Source: Seminavis robusta
Taxonomy: Eukaryota; Bacillariophyta; Bacillariophyceae; Naviculales; Naviculaceae
DNA length: 52,388 nt
Assembly (NCBI GenBank): GCA_903772945.1
Contig: CAICTM010000698.1
Span: 1 to 52,388, forward strand
Reading direction: 5' to 3'
A model generated the notes under the pieces. That model worked only from the letters and a program-made list of their open reading frames with translations. It ran no database searches and had not been told where the DNA came from. Shown piece by piece: positions 1 to 10,299 of the stretch (positions are counted from its first letter, which is position 1; each line of letters starts with the position of its first letter). Both the position numbers and the translations under genes were made by a program.

Positions 1-469
1 GAAGGGAGAGAGATACAAGAGGCTTCCCGAAGGTCGTATAGAAGGAATACTTTACAATTCAAACAACTTGCAGCAATCCACCCTTCGCCACACCAAGGAG
101 ACCAAAGCCAAGTCAACGACAGAGGGGAAAAGAATGACAGCGCCAAAAACGAAAAAACCGTTGACGAAGAAAGGGATTGGCCGAAAGAACAGCTGAAATA
201 CAGCTCTGTTGGCATTATATCATTTTATGACGTCAGTGATGCCAAGCCAAAAACATCAACAATCAAGGAAACAAGAAGAAAACGGAGCGACAGCAGATAC
301 TGGATAGAGAGGAAGAAGAGTGCTAGCTAGATAGCAATAGTAGCACACGGCACCATGAGGAGATCTATTAGAAATAGGAAGAGCAGTAGAGGATCAGGTT
401 GTTTGGCACTCGAATTGCCGTCATGGAGTCTGCGTCTTGACTTTGGCTGTCGAAGGCGCATGTTCCTTC
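1..469. other. Upstream spacer, no gene seen
   Basis: A-rich, G/A-biased DNA leads into the DUF1295 gene and probably holds its promoter and 5' UTR. A short ORF from the ATG at 355 overlaps the real frame and has no recognisable content. Confidence 0.4.
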
Positions 470-1456
470 ATGACACACCCTCGACGCATCACACAGACCA
501 ACGGAATGAGGCGAATGCCCTTGTCCACTACCACCACGAGTCCTCGCAATGACAATCCATTGTTTCCAGTCCACAATCTGCGCGGAGGTTCCTCCTTGAA
601 TCTCTCACCAATGTTTGACAATGGTCCTTTTTGGAAATTCAATCAAATCATTATCGCTACCAACCTGCTGGGTTTTGTCATTAGCGTTGTTTCGGGAGGA
701 TCCCATTTGCATCTCGATCTCTTGGGGACCGGTGCCTTTGCCCTGGCGGCCCTGCCCACTGGATTGGCATCGCAGATTCCCCGTGTGCAGCTGTCGGCTG
801 GATTTGTATCACTTTGGGGGACCAAATTGGCATCGTTTCTCTTTTGGCGTGCGCTTCAACTCAAGCATGATGCCAGGCTCGAATCAACCTTGTCAACGGT
901 CAGTGGTACGGCGGTCTTTTGGTTCATTTCTGTCCTGTGGGGCATCATTTGTTCCTTACCACACTCTATGGGAGCTACGTCGTCCCTCAATACACCGATT
1001 CTAGCGAGTCCCTGTGGCATCGCCGGAGCAGCACTCTTTGTGATGGGAATACTGACGGAAACCACCGCGGATTATCAGAAATGGATGTTTAAAAAGAATC
1101 ATCCAGAGCAGTTTTGCAATGTTGGTCTTTGGTCTATATCTCAACATCCAAACTTTTTGGGAAACATGATGCTCTGGAGTGGAATTTTCTTACTCAATGC
1201 ACCCGCATTGATTGATCCCCCACCCGAGGCGACGACCAACATTTTTCAGCACCTGTGGAGATTCAAGCGCTTGGCCGTGGCAGCCTTGTCGCCACTCTTT
1301 CTCTATACCTTATTCACTGGCCAAGCCCAAGGAAGTATTACCAATACCAAGGAACTAGTCATGCAACGATATGGCAATGACCCAAACTTCCTGGCGTACA
1401 CAAAGCGTGTTCCTCTGATCTTTCCCAATCTACTCAAGTTCTTCCAGAGTCAGTGA
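470..1456 (+). CDS. DUF1295 / steroid 5-alpha-reductase-like membrane protein
   Basis: The protein has 328 residues if the first in-frame ATG (470) is used. The frame is open upstream to 359 but has no ATG there. An ATG in a better context at 355 lies in another frame and would need a splice. After a Ser/Thr-rich N-terminus come several hydrophobic segments. The family core follows: W-x2-K/R-L-x3-L-x-R-x(6)-D-x-R around residues 115-135, then ET-x-ADYQKW near 200 and the GLWSISQHPNFLGN block near 220. That second half matches the C-terminal domain of 5-alpha-reductase-like reductases, which bind NADPH and reduce double bonds in lipids or sterols. Its own substrate cannot be told. The N-terminus contains LRGG and could be a targeting sequence. 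Family call firm, start site uncertain. Confidence 0.82.
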   Translation: MTHPRRITQTNGMRRMPLSTTTTSPRNDNPLFPVHNLRGGSSLNLSPMFDNGPFWKFNQIIIATNLLGFVISVVSGGSHLHLDLLGTGAFALAALPTGLASQIPRVQLSAGFVSLWGTKLASFLFWRALQLKHDARLESTLSTVSGTAVFWFISVLWGIICSLPHSMGATSSLNTPILASPCGIAGAALFVMGILTETTADYQKWMFKKNHPEQFCNVGLWSISQHPNFLGNMMLWSGIFLLNAPALIDPPPEATTNIFQHLWRFKRLAVAALSPLFLYTLFTGQAQGSITNTKELVMQRYGNDPNFLAYTKRVPLIFPNLLKFFQSQ

Positions 1457-4400
1457 TAGGAAGAAGGCTACTAGTGGTAGAAACAGTAGCCAGAGAGAAA
1501 CTAGGAACTTGGAACGAACAAGACATATCGCGTTACAACCTTGTTAGACTGGGTTATTGCAGAGTACTACTAGTATATCGTTTCACAGTTATTGCCTGCT
1601 AGCTTGAAGCCTCCAAGAGATAGCTACTAGCTTGCAGCCTCCAGGGGTGCCCTTGTGAGCTGGCTCAGCAGTCAGAAATTACAATGGCTTCCTTGAATGA
1701 GAATGGGGCATTGGTGACAATGCAACTGGCTTGGTGGTTGGAGTCGCAGCCACGCTCACCATTGAAGCCTCTCGTGATGATCGATAGACGACCTAGACAT
1801 GTATGTATGTATACTCGAGAGCTACTCGAGTGTCCGTCTATGTGGCAAGCAGCAAGAAGACACTCTAGGCTCTAGAGTGGAGCCGAGTCTATTAACGATC
1901 ACCTACGGTTCGCTCTACTGGCTCTGCCACGGGTGCCACGCGAGCGTGAGAGTACATGTATTCAGCCCAACACTCGGGTTCTCTATGCAGCATGTTTGTA
2001 TGTCTGGGCATGCAACTACATGTACTCAGCTACTAGCCAGTACCAGCTACATAGTACAAGCAACCCAACACTCGGGTTCTCTATGCGGCATGTGTGGGCA
2101 TGCAATGCACAATGCTAGAATTTAATCATACGTTCACCAAAAGTACATGTAGATAGATGATGGTAGATGGATCTGGGTGCACTGAGTTTCCGAGTTTATT
2201 GCGACTGCTTTCTGGTGTTGGGAACTCAGGATAAAGTGCAAACCTCATACTGTAGATGATGACAATATGACGACGTGCGGAGATGGCCTTGCCCTAGCCT
2301 AGTAGACTAGTCTACTTAGCCATGCATACCAGAGGAGCCAGAGGGTTATCATAATATCTACCAACTTCTTTGCACCGACGGTGCCGGTAACGTACCAAAG
2401 TTGACATGAGCCATTCCCGTGAGCTCAGATGTAGATGGTACTTGGATCTGAAGGCCAAACTGATTGAACCAAGCAACCCCTGAACGGGCGACTGCTTTCT
2501 GGTGGTTAGATTTAGGATGAATTGCACACTGCGTCTGGAATACTCCTGCTGAACCTTATGACAATGTAATAGCGATGTCGTCAATGTGTCAATCTGCCCT
2601 TGACAGCTCCCTTGACTACCAAGACTACAAGACGGAGGACTCAGCAGCCACTTTGAAAGTTTACCAAAAGAGCTCCAAAAGTTTGCTATGCTCGGCACTC
2701 GGCAACCCAGACCCAAGAGCAGACCTGAGTCAAGTACACGTACCAGTACATTTGTACTGTAGTGTTACTCGAGTACTTGTAATAGTTGACATGTTGACAT
2801 CGAGCCATGAGCTCAGATTCTAAAACCAATCCTCTCATCGCGTAGGCCAGATCTTGGCCCTGTACTCTCCGCGTACAGTGCAATAGTGGCATGTTGTCTT
2901 TTTGCACTTCCGTTAAGCCTTGAGTACACTTGCTTGTCAACCACCAACAAAATTCGACAATAATTTATTGGTGCAATCGGCAACCGCCAACTCCAGCCAT
3001 CGTGTGTGCTGTCGACGAGTTAAGACTTACAAACGGGATTGTGGCTTCTATTTGTTGGAAAGAAAAGAGATAACAAATGAAAAACCATAAACTATCTGAT
3101 AACATGTGAGGGTTTCCAGACAGCTCGATTTTGATATATCCATTGTACATCTTTCCGCACAAAAATCTGATACCAGTAGCTTATACTAGTTCTATCTTCA
3201 ACCTGCCGCGATGCGAAGCAGCAGCTGCTTTGGAACAGCTTGGATTGCGGCATCATCTTCTTTCGACTTGCTGGCCTTCCTACCGGTACTTCGTGGGGTG
3301 GTACCTACCGGTACAGGTATGTACTGTACCAGTAGACCAGTACTAGTAGACCAGTAGGAACCGTGCTAATTAGATAACTGGAACATTCAGGTGGGGGCTC
3401 TTCAATCGACTTTCCAAAAACCGGGGAAACAACTGAGATTAGGCTCAATTCAATCGGACTAACATCATGGTGGAAAGGTGTAACCAAGGCCACTCAACGA
3501 GCTCTATTAAGCCCTGAATATAAGATATCAAATATTCCAACAGAGCGGGGTGCTGCCAGGATTATGTGATGACATCATTTGAGCTACTACATCGTACTCT
3601 AGGTCTAGTCTAATCTGAGCTTTCAAGATTCTAGAAGAAAACGGAGTCAAATAGTCTACTAGTAGTCTAACCGAATGAGAAAGAATTTTTAAAACGTAAG
3701 ATCGATTTGTTGGAGGCATGGTACTGGTACCGTACCAGGTACCGTATGATTGAATCGAATCAAATCAGTGGATTTTTCCACATTTTGATGATTGTGACTT
3801 GCATGCTTCATCATCTCCAAACAGTTTCTTATAAATAGGGAATCAATAGGCTCTCAAGAAATCAGAGGTGCATGTCGGCAGAGCACTGTAAAAGAAATCT
3901 AGTCACTGAAACATGAAAAAGAGAAGGTGAAACCAGCTACTAGTATGCCAAGATGAGAGGTTCTCATTATGTCAGTGTTGACTTTTTGGACCGTCTTTTG
4001 AAATCCACGAGCTAACCATGTATGTATGAAAGAAACACCACGAGGGTACTTTTTTGAAGTACATGTATAGCGGGCGTGTGCTTCGCAACCAAGGAAGCTT
4101 TGTATTTATTTAACCAAAAATTTAATGGTCATCTTGAACTGTGATCTAGAGCTGATCTAGCTTTTTTTCGCGACTGAGTCATCGAAAATGAAAGACTACG
4201 GAAACTAGGAAATATGTCATAGTGACTTCCAAAACAGCTAACCCTGGACTATGATTAGGAAGCTTTACCTTCTTCTTTTCCTGTGGTTTGTCCATTCGTC
4301 TCTGATCTGCTCCGAATGCTGTCTGTCATATGTCTTGTAGGTGTACCCAAAACTAGGATGCTTCAGCTGTGCTTCGATACCGGGTGTGTTTTTCTGAGTC

Positions 4401-4894
4401 CTCCAAGTACCGTACATGTCATTGTACTCAGTACTGGAGGTACAGTAGCGAGAGGCCAAGATGCAGCTGATTGAGCAGATGCCAGATGCCCTTTCAAAAT
4501 GTCTGCATGCTGAGATGCTGAGATCAGGCATTTATGAAAGTAGCATTCACCTGCTTCAGAAACTGAGATCAATTGTTAAATAGAGTGGTGTCAACATTGA
4601 CTACTGGCGAGTGCTGATGAGCACCTTCAATACTCTTTTTAGACTTAGGAGAAAGCGCGAGATATCGATACGGAAGCATAAGTATGTGCTTGCTTCAACC
4701 TGAGTTGACCATCGCGCTTCCCCATTTCAATTCTGGCTGGGTTTAGCTCGAGCATGTCCCAGCGCCCCAGCACCCTACACCCTGCACGCAGTTCACAGCC
4801 CCAAGCTCTTCACAACACAGGACCACAAAAAAGTCGCAGAGCAAGTTCATAAAATCCACAAGGCAAGAGTAAAATACAAGAGAATTCACCTAGA
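1457..4894. other. 3.4-kb gene-free spacer with degenerate repeats
   Basis: I find no supportable gene here. The block CCCAACACTCGGGTTCTC occurs near 1966 and 2065, about 100 bases apart. A GACTGCTTTCTGGTG segment recurs near 2203 and 2490 with similar but diverged flanks. A GTTGACAT ... GAGCTCAGAT segment recurs near 2399 and 2785. These look like old, diverged duplications. TACATGTA, ACTAGTAG and GGTACCGG strings are frequent. Short ORFs on both strands show no family features. Confidence 0.5.
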
Positions 4895-6219
4895 ATGCTT
4901 CCTTCCAAAACAACTTCTGACCGGGTTTATAACCCCGCCGCAATGGCACCCCATGCAATGGCACCCGCTGCAATGGCACCTGCTGCAATGGCACCGGCAC
5001 CCTGGAACCCTCCTGCTACGAACACGCGCACTGTCCCTGAAGATCTCCTTCTCAACCTCCTCACCAAGCGATCTGCTAGTAGTGACGCTCGCACGAATGC
5101 CATTGAACCCGCCGCGAAGAAGATGAAGAGGCAGACTTCAGGTACGACACGTTGCAAGCATGATGATGCCACGTTGAGCTTGCCTTGGGCCTACACCAGT
5201 CTCACCGTCTCACCCTTGTTTTGACCCCTCTCTGCTCTACAGATGGAACCCCCCAGTCGATGGACCATTTCCTCAATCAACGTCTTGCTGCGGCCCGGTA
5301 TGCCACGGCTGCTCAACCCGGGGCGTCTTCGCTTGGTGGCGTGGATGCATATCCTCTTGCGGATTCGTCCCGGCTTCAGCTCGAGTCTGCTTTACTGGCA
5401 CGCCAGCAGAATGCTCTCCGAGGTACAGAAAATCTCGACGTTATTGCCCTTGGTGCGGCGCGTGGACTCGGCCTTCAAGGGATGGCACCGGCCCACTTGG
5501 CCCCCATGATGGGAGGGTCCTTTGCTTCTACCGCGCCTCCCATGTCCATGCTGTCCTTGGACACCATCCAAAGGACCCGAGAGGCTCTACTCCAGCAGCG
5601 GGCTCGACTTTTCGCCGCGGGCATGGCCCCCACCTCCAATGTCCTCGAGTCTTTGGAGCTCTCTTTGGTGTCTCCACCGGCTGCGTCGCTCCAGCTCTTT
5701 CCGAATACTGGCATGGCGTCGTTGTGTGCGCCCACCATGGCCCCTTCGTCGACGAACGCCACTGGACGACGCTCTCTTCCACGCAGCATGTCCACTCCCG
5801 AAGAGGACGACCGCAAGCTCGCGGATGCCCAAATCTTTCTCCGAAAGCACATTGAGATCTTCGAGGCCACGCAAGATGAAGTGGGAACCCACACGCGAGG
5901 ACGGAACAAACCCATCCAGGTGGGCCAAGTGGGCATTCGATGCATCCACTGCGCACACATGAGAGTCAACAAGCGCCAACGTGGGGCGACCTACTATCCA
6001 GCCACGCTGCTAGGACTGTATCAAGCAGCCCAAAACATGAACACGGCCCATATGCAAACTGGAATCTGCGATCAGATGCCCCAGAGTGTCAAGGATGAGT
6101 TTGCCAAGATTGCAAGTGCCAAGAACAACAACACCGGCGCTGGAAGACCCTACTGGGCCAACTCGGCCAAGAAGCTGGGCCTTTACGATACGGAGGATGG
6201 CGTCCGATTCATGCCTTGA
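4895..6219 (+). CDS. Cys/His-domain protein of a diatom-type family, two exons
   Basis: Exons 4895-5141 and 5243-6219 join in phase 1 to give 407 residues. Exon 1 encodes four AMAPx repeats (residues 16-36) and a basic stretch (AAKKMKRQ), a possible nuclear signal. Exon 2 has a long Ala/Leu/Met/Pro-rich linker and then a compact C-terminal domain from about residue 255. The domain carries IRCIHCAH, a basic RVNKRQRG patch, TYYPATLLGLYQAAQNM, a further His and Cys, MPQSVKDEF, GAGRPYWANSAKKLGLYDT and a final GVRF. The spacing CxxC...H...C suggests metal binding. I recognise this as a domain repeated in many uncharacterised diatom proteins but know no proven role; a DNA-binding or regulatory job is inference from the NLS-like patch. 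Confidence 0.82.
4941..5000 (+). repeat. 15-bp coding minisatellite, four units
   Basis: GCAATGGCACC plus a variable 4-base tail repeats four times in exon 1 and encodes AMAP(H/A)(A). Being in frame, unit number could vary between alleles without breaking the protein. Confidence 0.8.
5142..5242 (+). other. Intron (101 bases)
   Basis: GTACGA donor and CTCTACAG acceptor. Removing it joins two frames that each stop or lack a start on their own and gives one continuous protein across ...KRQTS/DGTPQ. Confidence 0.85.
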
Positions 6220-6770
6220 TTTTTTATTTTAAAATTAAAATTGACAGATGTGGAAAAGGTATAGTTGCCTTGGATGTTGCTACGGTGCAGAGCGTTCATT
6301 CGGGCAAGCAGGGAGGCTGACTACTCGATTGTTTAAACTGAATAAGCCAATGACTGTATAAAGAGTTTTTGATATGATTTATCCATGCTAGCTATTACCG
6401 GTAGCTTTTGCCTCTGTTGTGTCCTGTGGCGCATGTCCAACAAGTTTGTCGGTGGGTGGGCTGATTGAACCGTTCTGTCTGCCTGTGATAAGCGACAGAC
6501 TGTGCACGGTGAAGTACTCCTTCTGGTGCTTATTCTTTCAGGCGAATGGACTGAAAAGTTGTGGCACGGGTTGGGATGTGCCGAGCACATGGCTACTGTG
6601 CTTACAAGGAGTGACGAAGAAGGGCTCGAGCTAACGCAGGTAACGCAGCTCTGGCAAGCCTTAAGATGAATAGGAGGAAGACGAAAAAAGTAATCTATCG
6701 AATAAAACGCCTTTCATTGCTTGAATACTAGCCATCTACAGTAGCACTCATTCATCCTTGTCTTCTGACA
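6220..6770. other. Convergent spacer, nothing recognised
   Basis: About 550 bases between the Cys/His-domain gene and the minus-strand HSP90 fragment. A T/A-rich stretch just after the stop (6220-6242) may hold 3'-end signals. No gene or repeat recognised. Confidence 0.4.
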
Positions 6771-7160
6771 CTACACTGGTACCTCGGGGATGATCTCTGG
6801 AATGAGAATCACTTCTGCATCTTTTGGTGTGGATGAATCCTCGTTTTGTTGATCGTTCATCAATGACATGACACCCTGGGTGAATCCCTTGACATCCCCA
6901 ACATTGAAACTGGACGTCATACTGGCCACGCCGTACATGAGTAACCCTGAGTTCTCCAGTTCATTGGACTCATTGTCGAACTTGACCATTCGATCCAAGT
7001 CTTGCACAATGGGATTATTTGGGTTGATCTCCAAGACTGCCTGATCAAAGTTTCCCATGCCCCTGGCATCCTGGCCTGACCAGACTGCCTTGGCCTTCAT
7101 GTAACCTTGCATACTGGGACTCATACCGTTCTGGCTGGGGGTTTGTGACTGCAGGCTAGC
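6771..7160 (-). pseudogene. HSP90-family C-terminal fragment
   Basis: The reading frame aligns only with the extreme C-terminal dimerisation region of HSP90 chaperones. SQNGMSPSMQGYMKAKAV corresponds to the family's SQYGWTANMERIMKAQA block, and VLEINPNNPIVQDL to its LEINPxHPI helix. A LLMYGVASMTSSF segment corresponds to the LLYETALLTSGF helix. The frame extends upstream of the Met at 7124 but soon meets repeat DNA at 7188. The N-terminal ATPase and middle domains, roughly 500-600 residues, are absent. The end (PEIIPEVPV) lacks MEEVD or HDEL, so a plastid or mitochondrial-type parent is possible. I call it a truncated pseudogene; a tail exon of a longer gene is unlikely because upstream DNA is a transposon. 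Confidence 0.75.
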
Positions 7161-7187
7161 TAGTGACTCACCTCAGTTTTTGAAAAG

Positions 7188-7558
7188 TACTGCAAGGTCC
7201 CGCAAATGAAGAAATATTGTAAATATGATGAATTATTGATTAAGCATGTTGACTGGTGATGAATTCATCACCAATTTGTTGAATCGTGATGAATGGTGAT
7301 GAAAATGATGAATCCGGGATGACTGGTGACGAAAATGATGAATCCGGGATGACAGGTGATGAATCGTGATGAAATTTTGTACTTTTTTACTATAGGTAGT
7401 GATGAACGGTGATGAATGGTGATGAATTCATCACCAATGTGTTGAATCGTGATGAAAGGTGATGAAAATGATGATGAATCCGTGATGAAAGGTGATGAAA
7501 ATGTTTAATTGGTGATAAATTCAATTTCGATTTTCATGTTTTGCGGGACCTTCCTGTA
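7188..7558. mobile_element. MITE-like element with terminal inverted repeats
   Basis: AAGGTCCCGCAAA at 7194-7206 is the exact reverse complement of TTTGCGGGACCTT at 7540-7552. The inverted repeat continues imperfectly outward (CTGC/CAGG) to a TA on each side (7188-7189, 7557-7558), which would fit a Tc1/mariner-type TA target duplication. Nothing in it encodes a transposase. It sits at the 5' broken edge of the HSP90 fragment. Confidence 0.75.
7222..7515. repeat. Internal minisatellite (GTGATGAA / GATGAATCC variants)
   Basis: The whole interior of the element is a degenerate array of GATGAA-based units such as GATGAATCGTGATGAAA and AATGATGAATCCGGGATGA, repeated more than ten times with small indels. 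A longer unit (ATTCATCACCAATxTGTTGAATCGTGATGAA) occurs twice, near 7262 and 7424. Confidence 0.8.
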
Positions 7559-8192
7559 CACGGTACCGTTCCATAGAACCAAAAAGCACAACAATGCGCC
7601 ACTGCTGCAATAAGGTAGTACGACGTTCCGTGTAGCGGTACCATGGTACCGGTGCTCTCCGGTACACAAACAGCTTCACAAACACAAACAGAAACAGGTA
7701 CTGGTACCACCGGTAGACGGAGAACTGGGAGCAGCCAGCAGCCAGGGTATCAAAAGAATCGACTCAAATTGCTTCCTTGGTGCCTGCAAATTTACAGTAA
7801 CATCATCTTTCTGAAGCTGCAACACAGGCAGCCAAATGCCACAAATTGCTGCATATGATTAGAAAAAAGCTGCCTTCTTGCAAGCTACGGGTACATCAAT
7901 TGTCATTTGTGGCCATTCACATGTCGCCGTGCTTCACATGCCTCCGAGTCGAAAAGGGCGCGATATTTGGTTGGAGTTCACCAATAAGCAGTGAAGTAGA
8001 AAGAGCCGCAACAACACCCGAACCAAGAGCAACATCAACAAAGGAACGAACATCAAGGGACAAGCAAGCTCAACGTGATGTGTTCCCGCTACAGTGTACC
8101 ACCTCTGCAACCAATACTGTCCCATTCGATTTCTTTGTGGTGGTTCTTCCCAACAATCTCATCAAATCAAACCTATCTACAATCAAGAAAAG
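7559..8192. other. 5' flank of HA-domain gene, duplicated near 17.05-17.5 kb
   Basis: From about 7912 the flank (CTTCACATGCCTCCGAG, GCGCGATATTTGG, ACATCAACAAAGGAACGAAC, then a CCCATTC ... TTCTTCCCAACA block before the ATG) has diverged counterparts at about 17090-17520 ahead of the second HA copy. So the duplication included promoter DNA. 7559-7790 is rich in GGTACCGG and ACAAACAG strings. Confidence 0.6.
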
Positions 8193-8807
8193 ATGTCCAA
8201 GATAAAAAACAAGAGTAAGCAAGAAATATTTATGCGGAATTTTGAGTTGGTGGAAGCCTTTGTCAACGAGCGTGGAAATGCCAGAATCCCCTGGACCAAA
8301 CATCTTCGCAACTGGCTAGAAAGTCAGTTTAAGCGTACCAGAGTACCTAGACATCCCAAGCCACATGTGGAGAAGCTTCGTCATTGGAAGAGTCTGTCGC
8401 CAAAACCTACAACTCGTGCATGGGAAGATGCTTATGCACTCCTTGAGGAATATGTGAAGAAACATGGACATCCGTGCGTGTCCAAGATCGACAAGGAGAA
8501 TGCATGGCTGTATCGGTGGATATGTCGCAACAAAACTCTAGCAAGAACCGGAAGATTGAGTCCTGAGAGAACTCAGAAGCTAACTAACAGGCTTGGTGTA
8601 GATCTCCAGACGAACCATGACACAGAGAAAAGTTTCAGATACACAGACCACAATAATAAGCAGTTGATGACTCGGTATATTCAATTGTGTGAGTTCCATA
8701 ATGCAGAAGGACATTGTCGTGTTCCCTATCGGTATCAGGCTGTTCCTGGATTAGGAAGATGGGTATTTGAGCAACGCCATGACTTCAAGATCGGTGAAAT
8801 GCTATGA
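8193..8807 (+). CDS. Helicase-associated (HA) domain protein, C-terminus clipped
   Basis: 204 residues from the ATG at 8193 (MSKIKNKSKQ); the frame is open upstream but without ATG. It carries three HA-like units, each with a long helix, HGxxxVP or GNARIPW turn, and a W-x-R segment: NFELVEAFVNERGNARIPW, YVKKHGHPCVSK...WLYRW, and LCEFHNAEGHCRVPYRY...LGRWV. HA units are known from the tails of some bacterial helicases and are greatly expanded in diatoms, where helicase-free versions like this have no proven role. The last unit is cut after FKIGEM: the dead paralogue at 17527 continues HETRKDQLEKIEFDW, but here an insertion supplies Leu-stop. May still be expressed; function unknown. Confidence 0.75.
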   Translation: MSKIKNKSKQEIFMRNFELVEAFVNERGNARIPWTKHLRNWLESQFKRTRVPRHPKPHVEKLRHWKSLSPKPTTRAWEDAYALLEEYVKKHGHPCVSKIDKENAWLYRWICRNKTLARTGRLSPERTQKLTNRLGVDLQTNHDTEKSFRYTDHNNKQLMTRYIQLCEFHNAEGHCRVPYRYQAVPGLGRWVFEQRHDFKIGEML

Positions 8808-9364
8808 ATTCCAGGTAGGAACTGAGCTGGTAGGTGCACAAGAGCTGGGATGGAGAGCTTCCACTGGCACTGGAAAGGCCAGCCCAAGGCTGGCAGCCAA
8901 TGCTATTCAATCACTGTGGAAGCAATGATTGAACAGTCTAATTGCTCAATACCCTGGCACTGGCCATACAGGATCCGGTCTACTGCAGAGCTCTACTTGT
9001 GCTGTTGGGTCTGTTTCTCAGGTCAACTACTTCTTCATTACTTCTTTAAACTATAAACATAAACACAAACTCTGATTTTGCGACAAACTCCATCCAGCCA
9101 TGCAGGATACAGATCCATGCATCTCTTTTTGGCTGGTATAGACCAAGCTATCTTTCTAGATAGGTCATGGCTGAGGAACTGCATCATCCTTCCTTGAAGA
9201 GGAACTCTATGTCCTCTACAGCTGTTCCTATCTTGTCTGATGGTGACACAGCTCATTGAACTGAAAGAGTATACAGATGCAGCAGCGATCTTTCCACCAG
9301 ACTGAGCCAGCACAGCTGCGTCGCACCCATACTATGGCTCCTATGGCATAATCTCATCGAAATG
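8802..9364. mobile_element. 563-bp insertion with 6-bp target duplication
   Basis: GAAATG occurs at 8796-8801 and again at 9359-9364. In the paralogue at 18120-18140 the sequence runs straight through one GAAATG into GCACGAAACCAGA. Here the matching GCACAAAACCAGA follows only the second copy. The paralogue's uninterrupted reading completes an HA unit, so insertion here is more likely than deletion there. No coding, no clear terminal inverted repeat; a short internal hairpin (ATTCAATCA...TGATTGAA) near 8907-8937. Class unknown, possibly a MITE or SINE. Confidence 0.72.
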
Positions 9365-9420
9365 CACAAAACCAGAAAGAGCAACTGGAGAAAATCAAGT
9401 TTGACTGTGTCGTCTCGTAG
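9365..9420 (+). pseudogene. Detached 3' end of the HA gene
   Basis: These bases match the last codons of the HA paralogue at 18134-18189 through the shared GTCTCGTAG end, with one base lost. They are stranded beyond the insertion. Confidence 0.65.
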
Positions 9421-10138
9421 CTACCAGTATCAGTATCACGGATCATCTGGAGGTAGGCTTCAGGCTTCAGCATCAGACAAGCTACCTTGCAAGTCAACCA
9501 ACACCGGCGTGATAATGAGAAAGAGGAGCTTTCTATTTCCGCTACCTGTCATCTCTCCAAGCGTCTCAAGCCAAAGGTTACTCCCATCCGACGTTTGAAG
9601 CAAGGCAACATGGACAAGATATCGACTTGGGCCACAGCTCGTTATGGATGGGTCATCCAACTCATGCTTCGACTTGGAATGGAGGATCAGTTGATGGATG
9701 AAGCCAAGGCGTTCATGGACTCGCAAGGCAAGGATGGCAATCGTCCAGAATAGTTATTGATGGATAAGTTGACCAAAATTGACCTTACCAAGGTCGGTTT
9801 TCTGGGATGAGACTCATCCCAAGTGTGTCATCGGGGGAGGGGCTGCGCAAGCTGGTTGCAAGTTCCATTTGCAGTTCTCACGTGATGCAAATGGAAAGCT
9901 GGATCCCAACAGTGAATACTCTGGCGAAGACCAAACCATCCTCAATGTCAAGTATGATGATGAGACTCGTGTTAGTCTGGGTTGTTCCGCCAACACGACC
10001 GAGAAGAGGGCCACAACATTCCTTTGTTTTATTACAGTGGCAAAACCTTGCTGACGTCCAAAAATTATGCAAACCGGAAGAAGATGGATATTGCCCGAGT
10101 CAGGTCTATAACTGGTGAAAGGTCTGGTTGGATCAGGC

Positions 10139-10247
10139 TGTCAGGAGACCTATCAATCAGTGTAATAACATGCTAATAAGATAAGTGAGAGCTACTGGAA
10201 TGTAGTGGAGGGATATGGTCTGTACTGTGTCCGTAATTCAGCTGACA
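10139..10247 (-). repeat. 3' LTR (109 bp)
   Basis: On the minus strand this is the downstream repeat, preceded by the polypurine tract. It differs from its partner by a G/C and a C/A substitution. Confidence 0.88.
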
Positions 10248-10256
10248 CTCTCCCCT
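10248..10256 (-). promoter_or_regulatory. Putative polypurine tract
   Basis: Minus strand AGGGGAGAG abuts the 3' LTR, the position of the plus-strand primer in LTR retrotransposons. Confidence 0.65.
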
Positions 10257-10299
10257 GATCCAAGCTGGGTATGAACTCAGGTTGGATTACAAAGAAAGG

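Noticed and set aside
355..469. ATG at 355 as the start of the DUF1295 protein
   Set aside because: Good context but wrong frame, ending at 552. No convincing intron joins it to the real frame.
6333..6590. 85-residue minus-strand ORF
   Set aside because: No family features; Ser/His/Pro-rich as in chance frames of this spacer.
7222..7515. CRISPR array
   Set aside because: Tandem degenerate units without unique spacers, enclosed by inverted repeats.
8802..9358. Retained intron of the HA gene
   Set aside because: Boundaries are not GT-AG at the point of divergence from the paralogue, while a 6-bp duplication fits insertion.
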